Assembly (NCBI GenBank): GCA_964389925.1
Contig: CAYMGE010000031.1
Coordinates: forward strand, 1-61,115
Direction: 5' to 3'
DNA from: CALECP01 sp964389925
Lineage (GTDB): Bacteria > Chloroflexota > Anaerolineae > Promineifilales > Promineifilaceae
DNA: 61,115 nucleotides
Shown here: piece after piece, positions 1 to 8,157 of the stretch
Layout of the letters: the number at the start of each line of letters is the position of its first letter
Numbering within the stretch: position 1 is the first letter of the stretch
The notes under the pieces: generated by a model
Seen by the model: only the letters and a program-made list of their open reading frames with translations
What the model was told of the DNA's origin: nothing
Databases searched by the model: none
Made by a program: the position numbers and the translations under genes

Positions 1-977
1 ACCCCCGCATCTTTCCACCACGCATAGCGATAACAGAGAAATAGCTTAAACATCGGATGCGGTGTGACCGTTGGAATGAGGGCGCGTACAGTGGGATGTA
101 GCAAAAACTCGGTGTCGTCATCGAGTAGTTCGAGTGAGCGACGTGGCATCGCCAAGATGAGATGACGCGCGTAAACGGGTGGTGCATCGTCAAACGTCAG
201 CTTGATGTGACCGTCTTCCATTTTTGCAAAGGTATTGAGCCTTCGGCCGAGATGCACCTCACCCCCCGCTGCCTCAAAACGTTGCGCGACGGTGCGTGGC
301 AGCGTTTCCATCCCGTCGATAATTGTGCGATATTTGGCTTCCGGGCCGAAATCGCTCAGATACCATGGCAACGCCTCGGCCGCATTCCAATTCGTCACCG
401 TCGTGTCATAGCCGCCCGCATCCAAAACAAACTTAAACGCCTCACTGCTCATCACCTGATGCAGCAAATTCCACCAGCCAAGCTCCCACAAATGTTTGCC
501 GCGAAAGGTGTAATTCTCCTTCACATCTTGCCATTGTGCTTTTGTGAGCTTCGTTGCACCGGGAATGAGCGTGTCAATGGCGTTCATGACTAATTCGCCC
601 GGCGTTTTGCCGCGTTCCAGCCAACTTAGTCGATAGGGGATGGCCTCGTGATTGGTCAAATCACTGCCACGCAGATGATGACCGCGCAGATAATAGATAT
701 TTTCTTTGCCGCTGACGGGGAATGGGCGTGTTTTAAGCCCAAGTTCATCGACCAAGTTGCTCACAATTGGCTGATTGGTGAGATAACGCATCCCACCAAA
801 TTCAGCCTTGATCCCGTACATCTCGGGTGGGTCGAGCGAGATCAATCGGCCGCCAATCCGCTCGCTCAACTCATACAAACGAATGCTGCGTGTCGAGTCT
901 TGCTTCTGTAGTTTCCAACCGGTGTAAATGCCAGAAATACCACCGCCAACGATGGCTACATCAATGAGGTCGTTCAT
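1..977 (-). CDS. FAD-dependent amine oxidase (partial, C-terminus off the window)
   Basis: The minus strand reads open from an ATG at 977 to the window edge, giving about 325 residues. The N-terminus is a classical Rossmann FAD-binding motif, IVGGGISG (residues 9-16), followed by the ELSERIGGR-type second FAD motif near residue 40 and a FGGMRY stretch near 60. This is the layout of flavin monoamine oxidases and related FAD oxidoreductases. A purine-rich GGAG lies just upstream of the ATG. The substrate cannot be told because the C-terminal FAD/substrate part is missing. The gene is transcribed away from the methyltransferase at 1210, and the space between carries a heptad repeat and a promoter. 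Confidence 0.85.
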   Translation of the reverse strand, partial: MNDLIDVAIVGGGISGIYTGWKLQKQDSTRSIRLYELSERIGGRLISLDPPEMYGIKAEFGGMRYLTNQPIVSNLVDELGLKTRPFPVSGKENIYYLRGHHLRGSDLTNHEAIPYRLSWLERGKTPGELVMNAIDTLIPGATKLTKAQWQDVKENYTFRGKHLWELGWWNLLHQVMSSEAFKFVLDAGGYDTTVTNWNAAEALPWYLSDFGPEAKYRTIIDGMETLPRTVAQRFEAAGGEVHLGRRLNTFAKMEDGHIKLTFDDAPPVYARHLILAMPRRSLELLDDDTEFLLHPTVRALIPTVTPHPMFKLFLCYRYAWWKDAG

Positions 978-994
978 ATCGTGTCTCCTGTGAA

Positions 995-1043
995 AATAAG
1001 GATGAAGGATGAAGTGGACATCCTGTCGTTTTCATTCTTCGTG
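995..1043. repeat. Heptad-periodic sequence upstream of the amine oxidase
   Basis: Reading from 995 in steps of seven gives AATAAGG, ATGAAGG, ATGAAGT, then GGACATC, CTGTCGT, TTTCATT and CTTCGTG. The GAAG-type units are loosely mirrored by the later CTTC/CATTC units. It is the weakest of the heptad loci in the window but has the same design as those near 27.7, 54.3 and 55.7 kb. Confidence 0.4.
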
Positions 1044-1102
1044 GATGTTGCCTATAGCATAGCAGACAAAAAGAGCGATGTGATACGTTGTGTGCGTAAA
1101 CT

Positions 1103-1131
1103 TTGACAATAACTGCCTGCCACGCTATAGT
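1103..1131 (+). promoter_or_regulatory. Sigma-70-type promoter of the cytosine methyltransferase
   Basis: A perfect TTGACA (1103-1108), a 17-bp spacer and TATAGT (1126-1131) precede the methyltransferase. Transcription would begin near 1138. A 19-codon leader ORF (1161-1220) runs across the methyltransferase start and could couple its translation; that part is speculation. Confidence 0.7.
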
Positions 1132-1209
1132 TTTTATGAGAACATAGTTTCGGATCACAAATGAATAAACCGACGAAGCAAACAAAGTTTAATATAAATG
1201 GATGGCACA

Positions 1210-2169
1210 ATGAGCGATAAGCTACAGGTTGCATCCTTTTTCGCGGGCATCGGTGGCTTTGATCTCGGCTTTGAAAAAGCTGGCATGAAAACGGTTTTTC
1301 AGTGCGAGAAAAATCTGTTTGGGCGACAGATTTTGCAGAAGCATTGGCCAGATGTGCCAAGATGGGGGGACATTTTGGCGTTATCGGCCGCAACAATTCC
1401 AGCGGCCGACGTGTGGTGCGGTGGTTTCCCATGCCAAGATTTATCCCTCGCCAATCAAGGCAAGCGGCGTGGTTTACAAGGAGAACGCAGTGGACTCTTT
1501 TTCAAGTTTGCAGAGTTGGTCGGCCGACGACTCCCTCGCTGGCTGGTTATCGAAAATGTTCCCGGATTGCTCAACAGTCACAATGGAACCGATTTCCGCA
1601 TACTCATCCAAACGCTGGATGAACTCGGGTATGGCCTTTCGTGGCGAGTACTGGATGCAAAATACTTTGGAACACCACAGCGACGCAGACGAGTCTTCAT
1701 TGTCGGAAGTTATCGAACATTGCTGTCGGCCGAAGTACTTTTTGAATCAGGCCGAACTACAGTCGCTGATCGAGCGGGCCTCGGCACGCGAGAAACCGCT
1801 GCCAGAGGGGTATCAAGCGGCACTCGAAGCACAAATCTCTATGCTATCCAACATGCCTCAATTGGTCGAAAGCATACGGCGGGACCGCAAGGGAAAGGGT
1901 ATCGTAGCGACGGAGAAACCTACACACTCGACTCAAGAGGCAGCTCAGACGCTGTATGCGCGACGACTCACCCCTTCCGAATACGAGCGTCTTCAGGGCT
2001 TTCCGCGGGACTGGACAGCAAACGTTATCGAGCCATCGGCAATGCAGTTGCAGTTCCCGTTGTTGAGTGGATCGGCCGAAGAATCGTAGCCGTCGAAGCA
2101 GCCATCGCTCAAAATAAGGCGGTTGTGTTCGCCAATGAGTCAAACAAGCCTGTAAAAATTTCGGGATGA
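1210..2169 (+). CDS. DNA (cytosine-5) methyltransferase, frame broken around motif IX
   Basis: Transfers a methyl group to cytosine C5 in DNA, and is probably the modification partner of the NotI-like endonuclease that overlaps it tail to tail. Visible motifs are I (FFAGIGGFDLGF, residue 10), IV (GGFPCQDLS, catalytic Cys 75), VI (ENVPGL, 115), VIII (FGTPQRRRR, 153) and, near the end, X (RYRAIGNAVAVPVVEW). Motif IX, RRLTPSEYERLQGFPRDWT, is not in this frame. It is read in the +1 frame at about 1952-2011, after which the original frame resumes at motif X. Two compensating indels, plus a shortened IX-X spacer, are the simplest reading: either a damaged gene or consensus errors. I chose ATG 1210 over 1198 because a GGATGG sits just before it. 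The 3' 61 bp overlap the endonuclease gene. Confidence 0.85.
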   Translation: MSDKLQVASFFAGIGGFDLGFEKAGMKTVFQCEKNLFGRQILQKHWPDVPRWGDILALSAATIPAADVWCGGFPCQDLSLANQGKRRGLQGERSGLFFKFAELVGRRLPRWLVIENVPGLLNSHNGTDFRILIQTLDELGYGLSWRVLDAKYFGTPQRRRRVFIVGSYRTLLSAEVLFESGRTTVADRAGLGTRETAARGVSSGTRSTNLYAIQHASIGRKHTAGPQGKGYRSDGETYTLDSRGSSDAVCATTHPFRIRASSGLSAGLDSKRYRAIGNAVAVPVVEWIGRRIVAVEAAIAQNKAVVFANESNKPVKISG

Positions 2170-3014
2170 GGTTCCCCTTGATTAATCAGGTGATTGACAA
2201 AAGAAAGGTAATCGGTAAACAGGGTGCGCTTTGGATCGATCCGATATGGAATTGCGCCAGAAGTCTTGCCGCGTGATTTGTCTTCGCTATAGCCGATTAG
2301 GGCTAGCGACCAACTATAATCGCGCATATCACGCAAATTTGCATTTCTTATACGATCCCAAAGATAATCGTACAGTGGCGCACCGACGCAAAACACGATG
2401 CCATCACCTGTCCGCAACGCAACACTGCCTTTGAGCAAAAACTGTTCTTGCTGTCTGCGCCAAGCATTGCCCTCAATTGTGCCAACGCCGCTAATATATT
2501 TTGCCAAGAGCGCGTTGTTGGGTTCAGATTGTTCCCACTGAATGATATGACGAGTTAATCTACCTGTGTTAGAGGTTTCACCGCCGCCCTGCATCTCCAA
2601 GATAACCCGTTTTGGGCCTCTGGTCAGCGAGCGAGTTGTGTATAGCTGCATCACAAAGTCTGCGCTGAACGCCTTGCGCTTTGTGATGGGGACGGGAACT
2701 TCACGTCTTACAAAGACCTCATCGGGGCGCACATCGGCCGCAAAAATTGTCGCCGCGACCTCTTGCAAAATGTCGCGCTGATAGTTTGACAGCGTGGGCT
2801 TCTTGAGCGTCGCACATAGTCGATGGCGACAAACGAGCCAAACTTCCCCATTTGTTTTGCGAACGGCACAGACAGGCTTTGATCCTTGTTGAACTTTTGT
2901 GCAGGGATTAGCCATGAATGGGCAAAGAGGTGTTTCGTTCGCTTGAACTGGTAAAATAATCGGCTGGTCAACATCAGTACGCTGTCCAAGATATTCGGCA
3001 ACGGCAACGGGCAT
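2109..3014 (-). CDS. NotI-family type II restriction endonuclease
   Basis: A 301-residue protein that I recognise as a relative of NotI. The N-terminus AEYLGQR matches the NotI AEFFGHR region. It is followed by four cysteines in CPF (31), PC (38), VCAV (49) and WLVC (62), the iron-binding Cys4 knot of that family. The catalytic PD-(D/E)XK set appears as D118 (SADF), E139 and Q141 (LEMQ), the same D-E-x-Q variant and spacing as NotI. NotI cuts GCGGCCGC and EagI, usually grouped with it, cuts CGGCCG, so a CGGCCG-containing target is likely but not shown. The gene is intact, convergent with the cytosine methyltransferase (61-bp overlap) and divergent from the methylase at 3074 across a 59-bp spacer. 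Confidence 0.8.
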   Translation of the reverse strand: MPVAVAEYLGQRTDVDQPIILPVQANETPLCPFMANPCTKVQQGSKPVCAVRKTNGEVWLVCRHRLCATLKKPTLSNYQRDILQEVAATIFAADVRPDEVFVRREVPVPITKRKAFSADFVMQLYTTRSLTRGPKRVILEMQGGGETSNTGRLTRHIIQWEQSEPNNALLAKYISGVGTIEGNAWRRQQEQFLLKGSVALRTGDGIVFCVGAPLYDYLWDRIRNANLRDMRDYSWSLALIGYSEDKSRGKTSGAIPYRIDPKRTLFTDYLSFVNHLINQGEPHPEIFTGLFDSLANTTALF

Positions 3015-3073
3015 AAAATAACCTCAACAAGTTAGGATGATGGATGGTAACAGAAAACTGTCTGAAACGGTAA

Positions 3074-5038
3074 ATGGCTGAAAGAGAAGCGCAACCACAG
3101 CATATTGAAAACGCATTTGATGTACAGCTTGCCGACCAGTTGGCAAAGCAGGAGTCGTACAATAAGCATTTGTATCGGCCGAATACCTATCTCCACAAAT
3201 GGTGGGCGCGACGCTGTGGCACAACGTTTCGTGCAATTCTCAAACATCTCTCGACAAAACCAGACTTTTACAGCGCAGGTGGGCTGGAAGGAAAAATAAT
3301 CCTTGATCCTATGATGGGTGGTGGAACGACGCTTCACGAGGCGATTCGACTCGGTGCGAACGTAATTGGTGCAGATATTGATCCAATTCCCATTTTGCAG
3401 GCACGTGCCACCCTCTCTGATTTACCATTGAACAAAAGCGAGCAGGCGTTCGATAAACTGTTCAAAGCATTGTATCAGAAACTCGCCCATTGCTATCGCG
3501 CTAGGTGTCCGCATTGTCAAAATGATGTTGAGAGCCGCTTTGTTCTATATGGGTTGCGACAACGTTGTGATTGTAAAGAGACGCTATTGCTCGACTCATT
3601 TAAGCTGCGCTACAACAGCGATGACTCAATTATTCACATTGACCCTGATACTGGTGATATTCTGCACAATGAAAAAATTATCAGCAAGTGTACGATTGAA
3701 CAGTTGCCGCTCAGGGACAAAAAAGGTGTGCTATGCGATGATTGTGGAGGAAGCTATCTCGAAGATGTGACCATTCCATACCATCAACGTTATTTGCCTA
3801 TTTGCATTGTTGGAGAATGTGCGGAGCATGGCATTTTCTTTGCTGCCCCAAGTCAAGCTGATCTCGATTTGATTGCCCAAGCAGATAAACAGCGAGCTAG
3901 CGTTCAGTTTGACGATGCTGATTTTACGGTTGCTTATGGCCCAAAATCATCGCAGCTTATCAAGCGTGAGATACGCAGCTACCTCGATCTTTTTTCGAGT
4001 CGCCAGCTTCTATTTCTACAGGCGGCAACAGAAGCAATCGCGCAACTTGATTCAGATGTTCGATTAAAGTTGGCATTGTTGCTTTCGACGGCGACTGAAT
4101 TTAACTCGATGTTGTGTGGCTATAAAGGCGCGGGCAAAAGTCGGCCGGGCGCGATCCGGCACACCTTTGCCCATCACGCCTACTCCTTTCCATCCACCGC
4201 ACTTGAGAATAATCCGCTCCATCAATCGCGCTCATCTGGCACGTTGATCAATTTGTTTCAAAGTCGCATTGTGCGCGGCCGACAGTGGGCAATGAAGCCG
4301 ATTGAACGCAAACCGGTCAATGGCAAACTGACCAAAGTTGCCATCCAGGGAGAAGTTGACGCAGGCACAGAGACGTTCGATGTTGATGCGTTGAAAACGG
4401 GAACACGGCGATTTATGCTTTTGCAGGGATCATCGGCACAGCTCGATCTCCCTGATAACACCGTCGATCATGTCGTTACCGACCCGCCCTATTTTGACAG
4501 CGTTCAATATGGCGACCTAGCGGCGTTCTTTCGCGTTTGGCTGCGTCAATTTCTACCAAATGGCGCGGATTGGGAGTATCAACTGAGTGATTCAGCCATT
4601 GACCAACAGGCTGATGGTGATGGGCAATATGTCACCGTGTTGTCTGCGATCTTTGCGGAATGCTGTCGCGTTCTGAAAAAGGAGAACGGCCGATTTATTT
4701 TCACCTTTCATCATTGGAACCCAAAGGGGTGGGCGGCATTGACCCATGCGCTAAAGTCGGCCGGATTTGTTTTGCTCAATCGCTATGTCGTTCACGCCGA
4801 AAATCGGTCATCGGTTCATATTGCAAATCAAAACGCGCTGATTCATGACGTGATTTTTGTGCTGGCTTCGGCCGAGACAACCCATGCTCCCACCGTTTGG
4901 GAAGCTCCTATCGAAATTGATCGCACAGATAGCTATACTTTCTGCTTGCAATGTGGCACGCTGCTTGGTCATTTGTTGAGCAGCGACGAGTCGGCCGAAG
5001 CGATCAACGCAACTTGGCAACGGCTACTAACTGATTAG
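3074..5038 (+). CDS. Zn-ribbon adenine-specific DNA methylase (DUF1156/COG1743-like)
   Basis: A 654-residue DNA methylase and first gene of a tight operon ending in HerA. The N-terminal HKWWARR (about residue 43) is typical of DUF1156-type methylases. An AdoMet-binding motif ILDPMMGGGTT lies near 75, and the catalytic TDPPYFDSVQYGD near 470. Between them are paired cysteines (CPHC, CDC, CDDCGG) and a further CLQCG near the C-terminus, which look like zinc ribbons. A DPPY tetrad suggests N6-adenine (or N4-cytosine) as target. The stop is 3 bp from the NurA start. A methylase leading a nuclease-ATPase operon suggests self/non-self marking, which is inference. Confidence 0.75.
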   Translation: MAEREAQPQHIENAFDVQLADQLAKQESYNKHLYRPNTYLHKWWARRCGTTFRAILKHLSTKPDFYSAGGLEGKIILDPMMGGGTTLHEAIRLGANVIGADIDPIPILQARATLSDLPLNKSEQAFDKLFKALYQKLAHCYRARCPHCQNDVESRFVLYGLRQRCDCKETLLLDSFKLRYNSDDSIIHIDPDTGDILHNEKIISKCTIEQLPLRDKKGVLCDDCGGSYLEDVTIPYHQRYLPICIVGECAEHGIFFAAPSQADLDLIAQADKQRASVQFDDADFTVAYGPKSSQLIKREIRSYLDLFSSRQLLFLQAATEAIAQLDSDVRLKLALLLSTATEFNSMLCGYKGAGKSRPGAIRHTFAHHAYSFPSTALENNPLHQSRSSGTLINLFQSRIVRGRQWAMKPIERKPVNGKLTKVAIQGEVDAGTETFDVDALKTGTRRFMLLQGSSAQLDLPDNTVDHVVTDPPYFDSVQYGDLAAFFRVWLRQFLPNGADWEYQLSDSAIDQQADGDGQYVTVLSAIFAECCRVLKKENGRFIFTFHHWNPKGWAALTHALKSAGFVLLNRYVVHAENRSSVHIANQNALIHDVIFVLASAETTHAPTVWEAPIEIDRTDSYTFCLQCGTLLGHLLSSDESAEAINATWQRLLTD

Positions 5039-5041
5039 AAG

Positions 5042-6259
5042 ATGGCAATTCAATTCGACAAGATTCAAGCGAGCATCACAGAGATGGGTGCGGCAATGGC
5101 AGAACGGCGCGAAGCATCGAGCAAACAGCTAAACTATTTGCTCCGCAAGATGCGCGAGCATTCTACCAACTGGTCGCATATTGATTCCTGTTTGCGTCGT
5201 GCATTTGACAGCGGAGCCGCACATAAAGAGCGTTGTCATACGGCGCGGCCATTTCAAAATAGAGAGCCGCTAGATTCCGCGATTGATGCCCCGCTGATTG
5301 ATTGCTCCGATTTGATCGTGATCGCAACCGACGGCTCACAGGTCATTGCCAATCATCACGACCCCTATCTCTACTATCTGACGAACATTGGCGGTATCGT
5401 CTATCATCAGGGAGGGCAGGCAACGGCTGCGCCATTTACACAACCCGCGCTCTACTATCTCAATGATGCGTTTGGCACGAAAGAAGCCGACATCGACCAG
5501 ACCGCCGTTTATGCGCGACGCGATAATCAAGAGATCAAGCTGTTGGTTCAGAAGGCGCGAGAGGTAAAGGATAAATTTGCAGATCGGCGCGTTTTGGGGA
5601 TATTGGATCAACGGTTGAGCTATCGGCCGATACGACTCGCCGATCAAAAACAGGCTGATGTCTATCTGCTAGAATGGATCGATCAAATCGCTGAAATAGC
5701 CGCCATCGGAGCTGCCATTCTCGGCTACATCTCGCCACCGCAAACTTGGTCGATTACCACGCTACTCGATATTCTCGACTTTGACAAACCCAATAAAGAC
5801 CTCACCACCTTTAACAAGATTCCACTTGTACGCGACAACACATTGTTTGAAATGCTCCTAAAAGCCGGACAGCGGAGCTGTTTGTTTGAAGCAGTCAACC
5901 ATTCAAAGCTGTATCGTAAATATGAGGCGCGTGGACAAGAAATTTGTTTCTTCTATTATAAAGCTCCAAATGGTCGAGATGTTGCCCGCATTGATATGCC
6001 GAAATGGGCAGCCTCACAACCAGATTTTGTGCATACCGTTCATGCGTTAATTCATCAGCAGTGCCAAATTTTGGGTGGCTATCCGTATGTGTTGACACGT
6101 GCAGATGAAGAAGCAGTCGTTTTGCAACAAGATCATGAATATCTAAATCATTTAATTGAACTCGAAATGCGACGGCGTAAAGTTGCCGCACAAAGCTCTG
6201 GCAAACGTCAGGGAAAAGATGACACACGCACGGGTAAAACCCGACATGCGATTTATTAG
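5042..6259 (+). CDS. nurA: NurA-domain nuclease
   Basis: A 405-residue NurA-family protein. NurA is a metal-dependent 5'-3' exo/endonuclease that works with the HerA hexamer in DNA end resection. The family's first acidic motif is VIATDGSQ (D97), the second GILDQRL (D189), and a C-terminal YPYVLTRADEEAVV carries the conserved late segment. The RNase H-like core is complete. The start follows the methylase stop by 3 bp, so the two are co-translated. In archaea nurA usually sits beside herA; here four small genes lie between them. The Arg/Lys-rich tail is specific to this copy. Confidence 0.8.
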   Translation: MAIQFDKIQASITEMGAAMAERREASSKQLNYLLRKMREHSTNWSHIDSCLRRAFDSGAAHKERCHTARPFQNREPLDSAIDAPLIDCSDLIVIATDGSQVIANHHDPYLYYLTNIGGIVYHQGGQATAAPFTQPALYYLNDAFGTKEADIDQTAVYARRDNQEIKLLVQKAREVKDKFADRRVLGILDQRLSYRPIRLADQKQADVYLLEWIDQIAEIAAIGAAILGYISPPQTWSITTLLDILDFDKPNKDLTTFNKIPLVRDNTLFEMLLKAGQRSCLFEAVNHSKLYRKYEARGQEICFFYYKAPNGRDVARIDMPKWAASQPDFVHTVHALIHQQCQILGGYPYVLTRADEEAVVLQQDHEYLNHLIELEMRRRKVAAQSSGKRQGKDDTRTGKTRHAIY

Positions 6260-6266
6260 GAAACTT

Positions 6267-6713
6267 ATGTCTGAAATTAACACTGAAATCTACGATCGAT
6301 TGGTCTCAATTCTCGCCCCTTATCGTGAACAACTGGTCACGGTTCAGGATGATGATGTACAGCTCTACCTAGATACCCCCCATCGGATGGCAAAAGATAA
6401 GCCGCTTGGCTTTGGTGGTATTGCAAAGCGTAGCAAATATGTTAGTTTCTATCTCATGCCGCTTTACCTCTTTCCCGACTTAGTGCGCGAAATCTCTTCC
6501 GATTTGGAACAGACGATGCGTGAACGGTCAAGCTTTAGCCTGACAGAAGTAGATGAGGATTTGTTTGCTGAACTGGCAGAGCTAACAAAGCGCGGCTTTT
6601 TGCGTTTTGAGGCGGAGGGGCTGCTCATTCCAACAGAAGTAGAAGGGGATGAACCGGATGAGCTTGAAATTGAAGAAGACGAGGATGAAGACGACGAGAG
6701 TGATGAGGGGTAA
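6267..6713 (+). CDS. Small protein of unknown function in the NurA-HerA operon, acidic tail
   Basis: 148 residues from ATG 6267, chosen because AGGA lies a few bases upstream and the longer reading would overlap nurA by about 100 bp. The core contains GFGGIAKRSKYVSFYLMPLY followed by FPDL and a helix ending LTKRGF. It resembles small uncharacterised proteins of the DUF1801/YdhG type, though I am not sure of the family. The last 20 residues are almost all Glu/Asp, which could be a DNA-mimic or protein-docking tail. The gap to the next gene is 3 bp. Confidence 0.65.
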   Translation: MSEINTEIYDRLVSILAPYREQLVTVQDDDVQLYLDTPHRMAKDKPLGFGGIAKRSKYVSFYLMPLYLFPDLVREISSDLEQTMRERSSFSLTEVDEDLFAELAELTKRGFLRFEAEGLLIPTEVEGDEPDELEIEEDEDEDDESDEG

Positions 6714-6716
6714 ACT

Positions 6717-7334
6717 GTGGAAATCGGCCGAATTCTCCGCGCCAGCACGCAAGGGTTTGCTTTCGGGTGTCGCGCTGCCCAGCTAGATCATCCATACTTC
6801 GGGGCTTTGGTCAAAGCCGAAGCACAACCAGACGAGTGCATCTATGGCATGATCTACGATTTTCATGTCGATGATGATCCGCTCGTGCGGCGACTCGTTT
6901 TGGCAGATAATTTGCCTGTCTCAGCAATTGAGGATCAGCGCAACAATCGTCTGCTGCCTATCGAGATGAGTGTGCTAACTATTGGCTACAATCGCAATGG
7001 CGTGGTGCAACAGGGGCTACCGCCGCGCCCACCGCTTAATCTCGATCCTGTCCATCTGGTCGATGATCCAGATGAAGTCAAGCAGTTTACTGAGAAGTTG
7101 AGCTACTTGCGATTGGTGCTGAAATCGGCCGATGCCAAAATCCCTGTCGAACAACTACTCGTCGCGCATATCCGTGCGATTCATCAGTTGCGCGGCCGAG
7201 ATAACGAATGGGCAATGAGCGTTATTCAAGAGGTCATCGAGCTTTTGCGCGGTGATTATGCAACCCTGATCCCAACGTTGGAAGCCCTCAGTGATGCGCT
7301 GCCAGTTTTGCCGATTCTGACAGAACCTATGTAG
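6717..7334 (+). CDS. HAS-barrel-like protein, probable HerA/NurA partner
   Basis: 205 residues from a GTG start 3 bp after the previous stop. The N-terminus, IGRILRASTQGFAFGCR followed by YGMIYDFHVDDDPLVRRL, looks like the HAS-barrel beta domain found at the N-terminus of HerA and some ATP synthase subunits. The C-terminal half is helical and has no nuclease or ATPase motif that I can see. A free-standing HAS barrel in a HerA operon could dock on the hexamer or link it to NurA. The domain call is by eye, so moderate confidence. Confidence 0.6.
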   Translation: MEIGRILRASTQGFAFGCRAAQLDHPYFGALVKAEAQPDECIYGMIYDFHVDDDPLVRRLVLADNLPVSAIEDQRNNRLLPIEMSVLTIGYNRNGVVQQGLPPRPPLNLDPVHLVDDPDEVKQFTEKLSYLRLVLKSADAKIPVEQLLVAHIRAIHQLRGRDNEWAMSVIQEVIELLRGDYATLIPTLEALSDALPVLPILTEPM

Positions 7335-7373
7335 CCGCTTGCAATAAAGTGAGAATCGTTCTATGCTAATATC

Positions 7374-7736
7374 ATGCCTATCACATTGACACACACACCG
7401 ACTGAAAGCGACCTAAGACTCAACTTCTCTATTGCTACAGAACTTACTATTTCTGCACGTCAAGCCAAACAGCGTGTCATTGGCTATTGTATGGATGACC
7501 TCAGTTTATTCATTTCACCCGAACAGCCATGCTTGGTCGTGCAAGATGAACAAAATATCTATTGGCGTTTCCCGTTGGAGTTGACAATCGGCCGACGTGG
7601 AAAACTCGGGCAAGTTGGCACAGTTGATGTTGACGCATTAACTGGTGAGTTGTGTGTGTCAGAGCGGTTTACACAGGAGTGTCGCGCAAATGCCGAGAGA
7701 TTGGCTACAAGTCCCGTTCGTTCAACAGTCGCATGA
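7374..7736 (+). CDS. Small conserved-looking protein preceding the C39-like peptidase
   Basis: 120 residues. The middle reads RVIGYCMDDLSLFISPEQP, then a short beta-rich stretch IYWRFPLELTIGRRGKLGQVG, DVDALTGEL and a helical tail. I recall similar short proteins in bacterial genomes encoded just before a C39-like gene, but know no function. The 3' end overlaps the peptidase start by 47 bp, so the two are translationally linked and may form a complex or an inhibitor/enzyme pair. Confidence 0.6.
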   Translation: MPITLTHTPTESDLRLNFSIATELTISARQAKQRVIGYCMDDLSLFISPEQPCLVVQDEQNIYWRFPLELTIGRRGKLGQVGTVDVDALTGELCVSERFTQECRANAERLATSPVRSTVA

Positions 7737-8151
7737 TGGTGATTGCCTGCCAGCCTGTGCTGCAATGATTTTGCAATATTGGCAGGACGCTAAATCTTCA
7801 AAGCGCATTAGTCGCCTACTTGGAACGGAGTATTTTGGAACACCGCCGAAACGGATTGAGCGTTTAACACGTTGGGGTTACATTGTCAATTATCGCCAAG
7901 CAACTTTAGAAGCATTAGTCCAATCTATTGCGCGTAACATTCCGCCAATCGCAATGGTGAAAACAGGTTTTTTAGATTACTGGGATGAATTTGATACAGG
8001 TCATGCTGTCGTCATTGTTGGGATCAATGAGCGACATGTTCTCCTCAACGATCCTGCATTTTCGACCGCCCCTCAAGTTGCCACGGTGGATGGATTCGCA
8101 GCCGCGTGGATAGAACGAAATGAAATGGCAGCCTTTATTCAGCCGTGCTAA
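7690..8151 (+). CDS. C39-like papain-fold cysteine peptidase
   Basis: 153 residues from ATG 7690, which gives the expected N-terminus VPFVQQSHDGDCLPACAAM. The catalytic Cys is in GDCLPACAAM, the His in DTGHAVVIVG and the Asp in LLNDPAF, so the Cys-His-Asp triad of C39-like peptidases looks complete. There is no signal peptide, ABC-transporter domain or double-glycine precursor nearby, so a role in bacteriocin export is unlikely. Its place between NurA and HerA is unusual; it could process a partner protein when the system is triggered. That role is inference. Confidence 0.75.
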   Translation: MPRDWLQVPFVQQSHDGDCLPACAAMILQYWQDAKSSKRISRLLGTEYFGTPPKRIERLTRWGYIVNYRQATLEALVQSIARNIPPIAMVKTGFLDYWDEFDTGHAVVIVGINERHVLLNDPAFSTAPQVATVDGFAAAWIERNEMAAFIQPC

Positions 8152-8157
8152 CAAGTT

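Noticed and set aside
162..911. Two plus-strand frames in the first kilobase
   Set aside because: The minus strand encodes a clear FAD-binding protein across the whole region.
1319..2089. 256-codon frame overlapping the cytosine methyltransferase
   Set aside because: Only its motif IX stretch (1952-2011) is meaningful, as the displaced part of the methyltransferase. The rest is a shadow.
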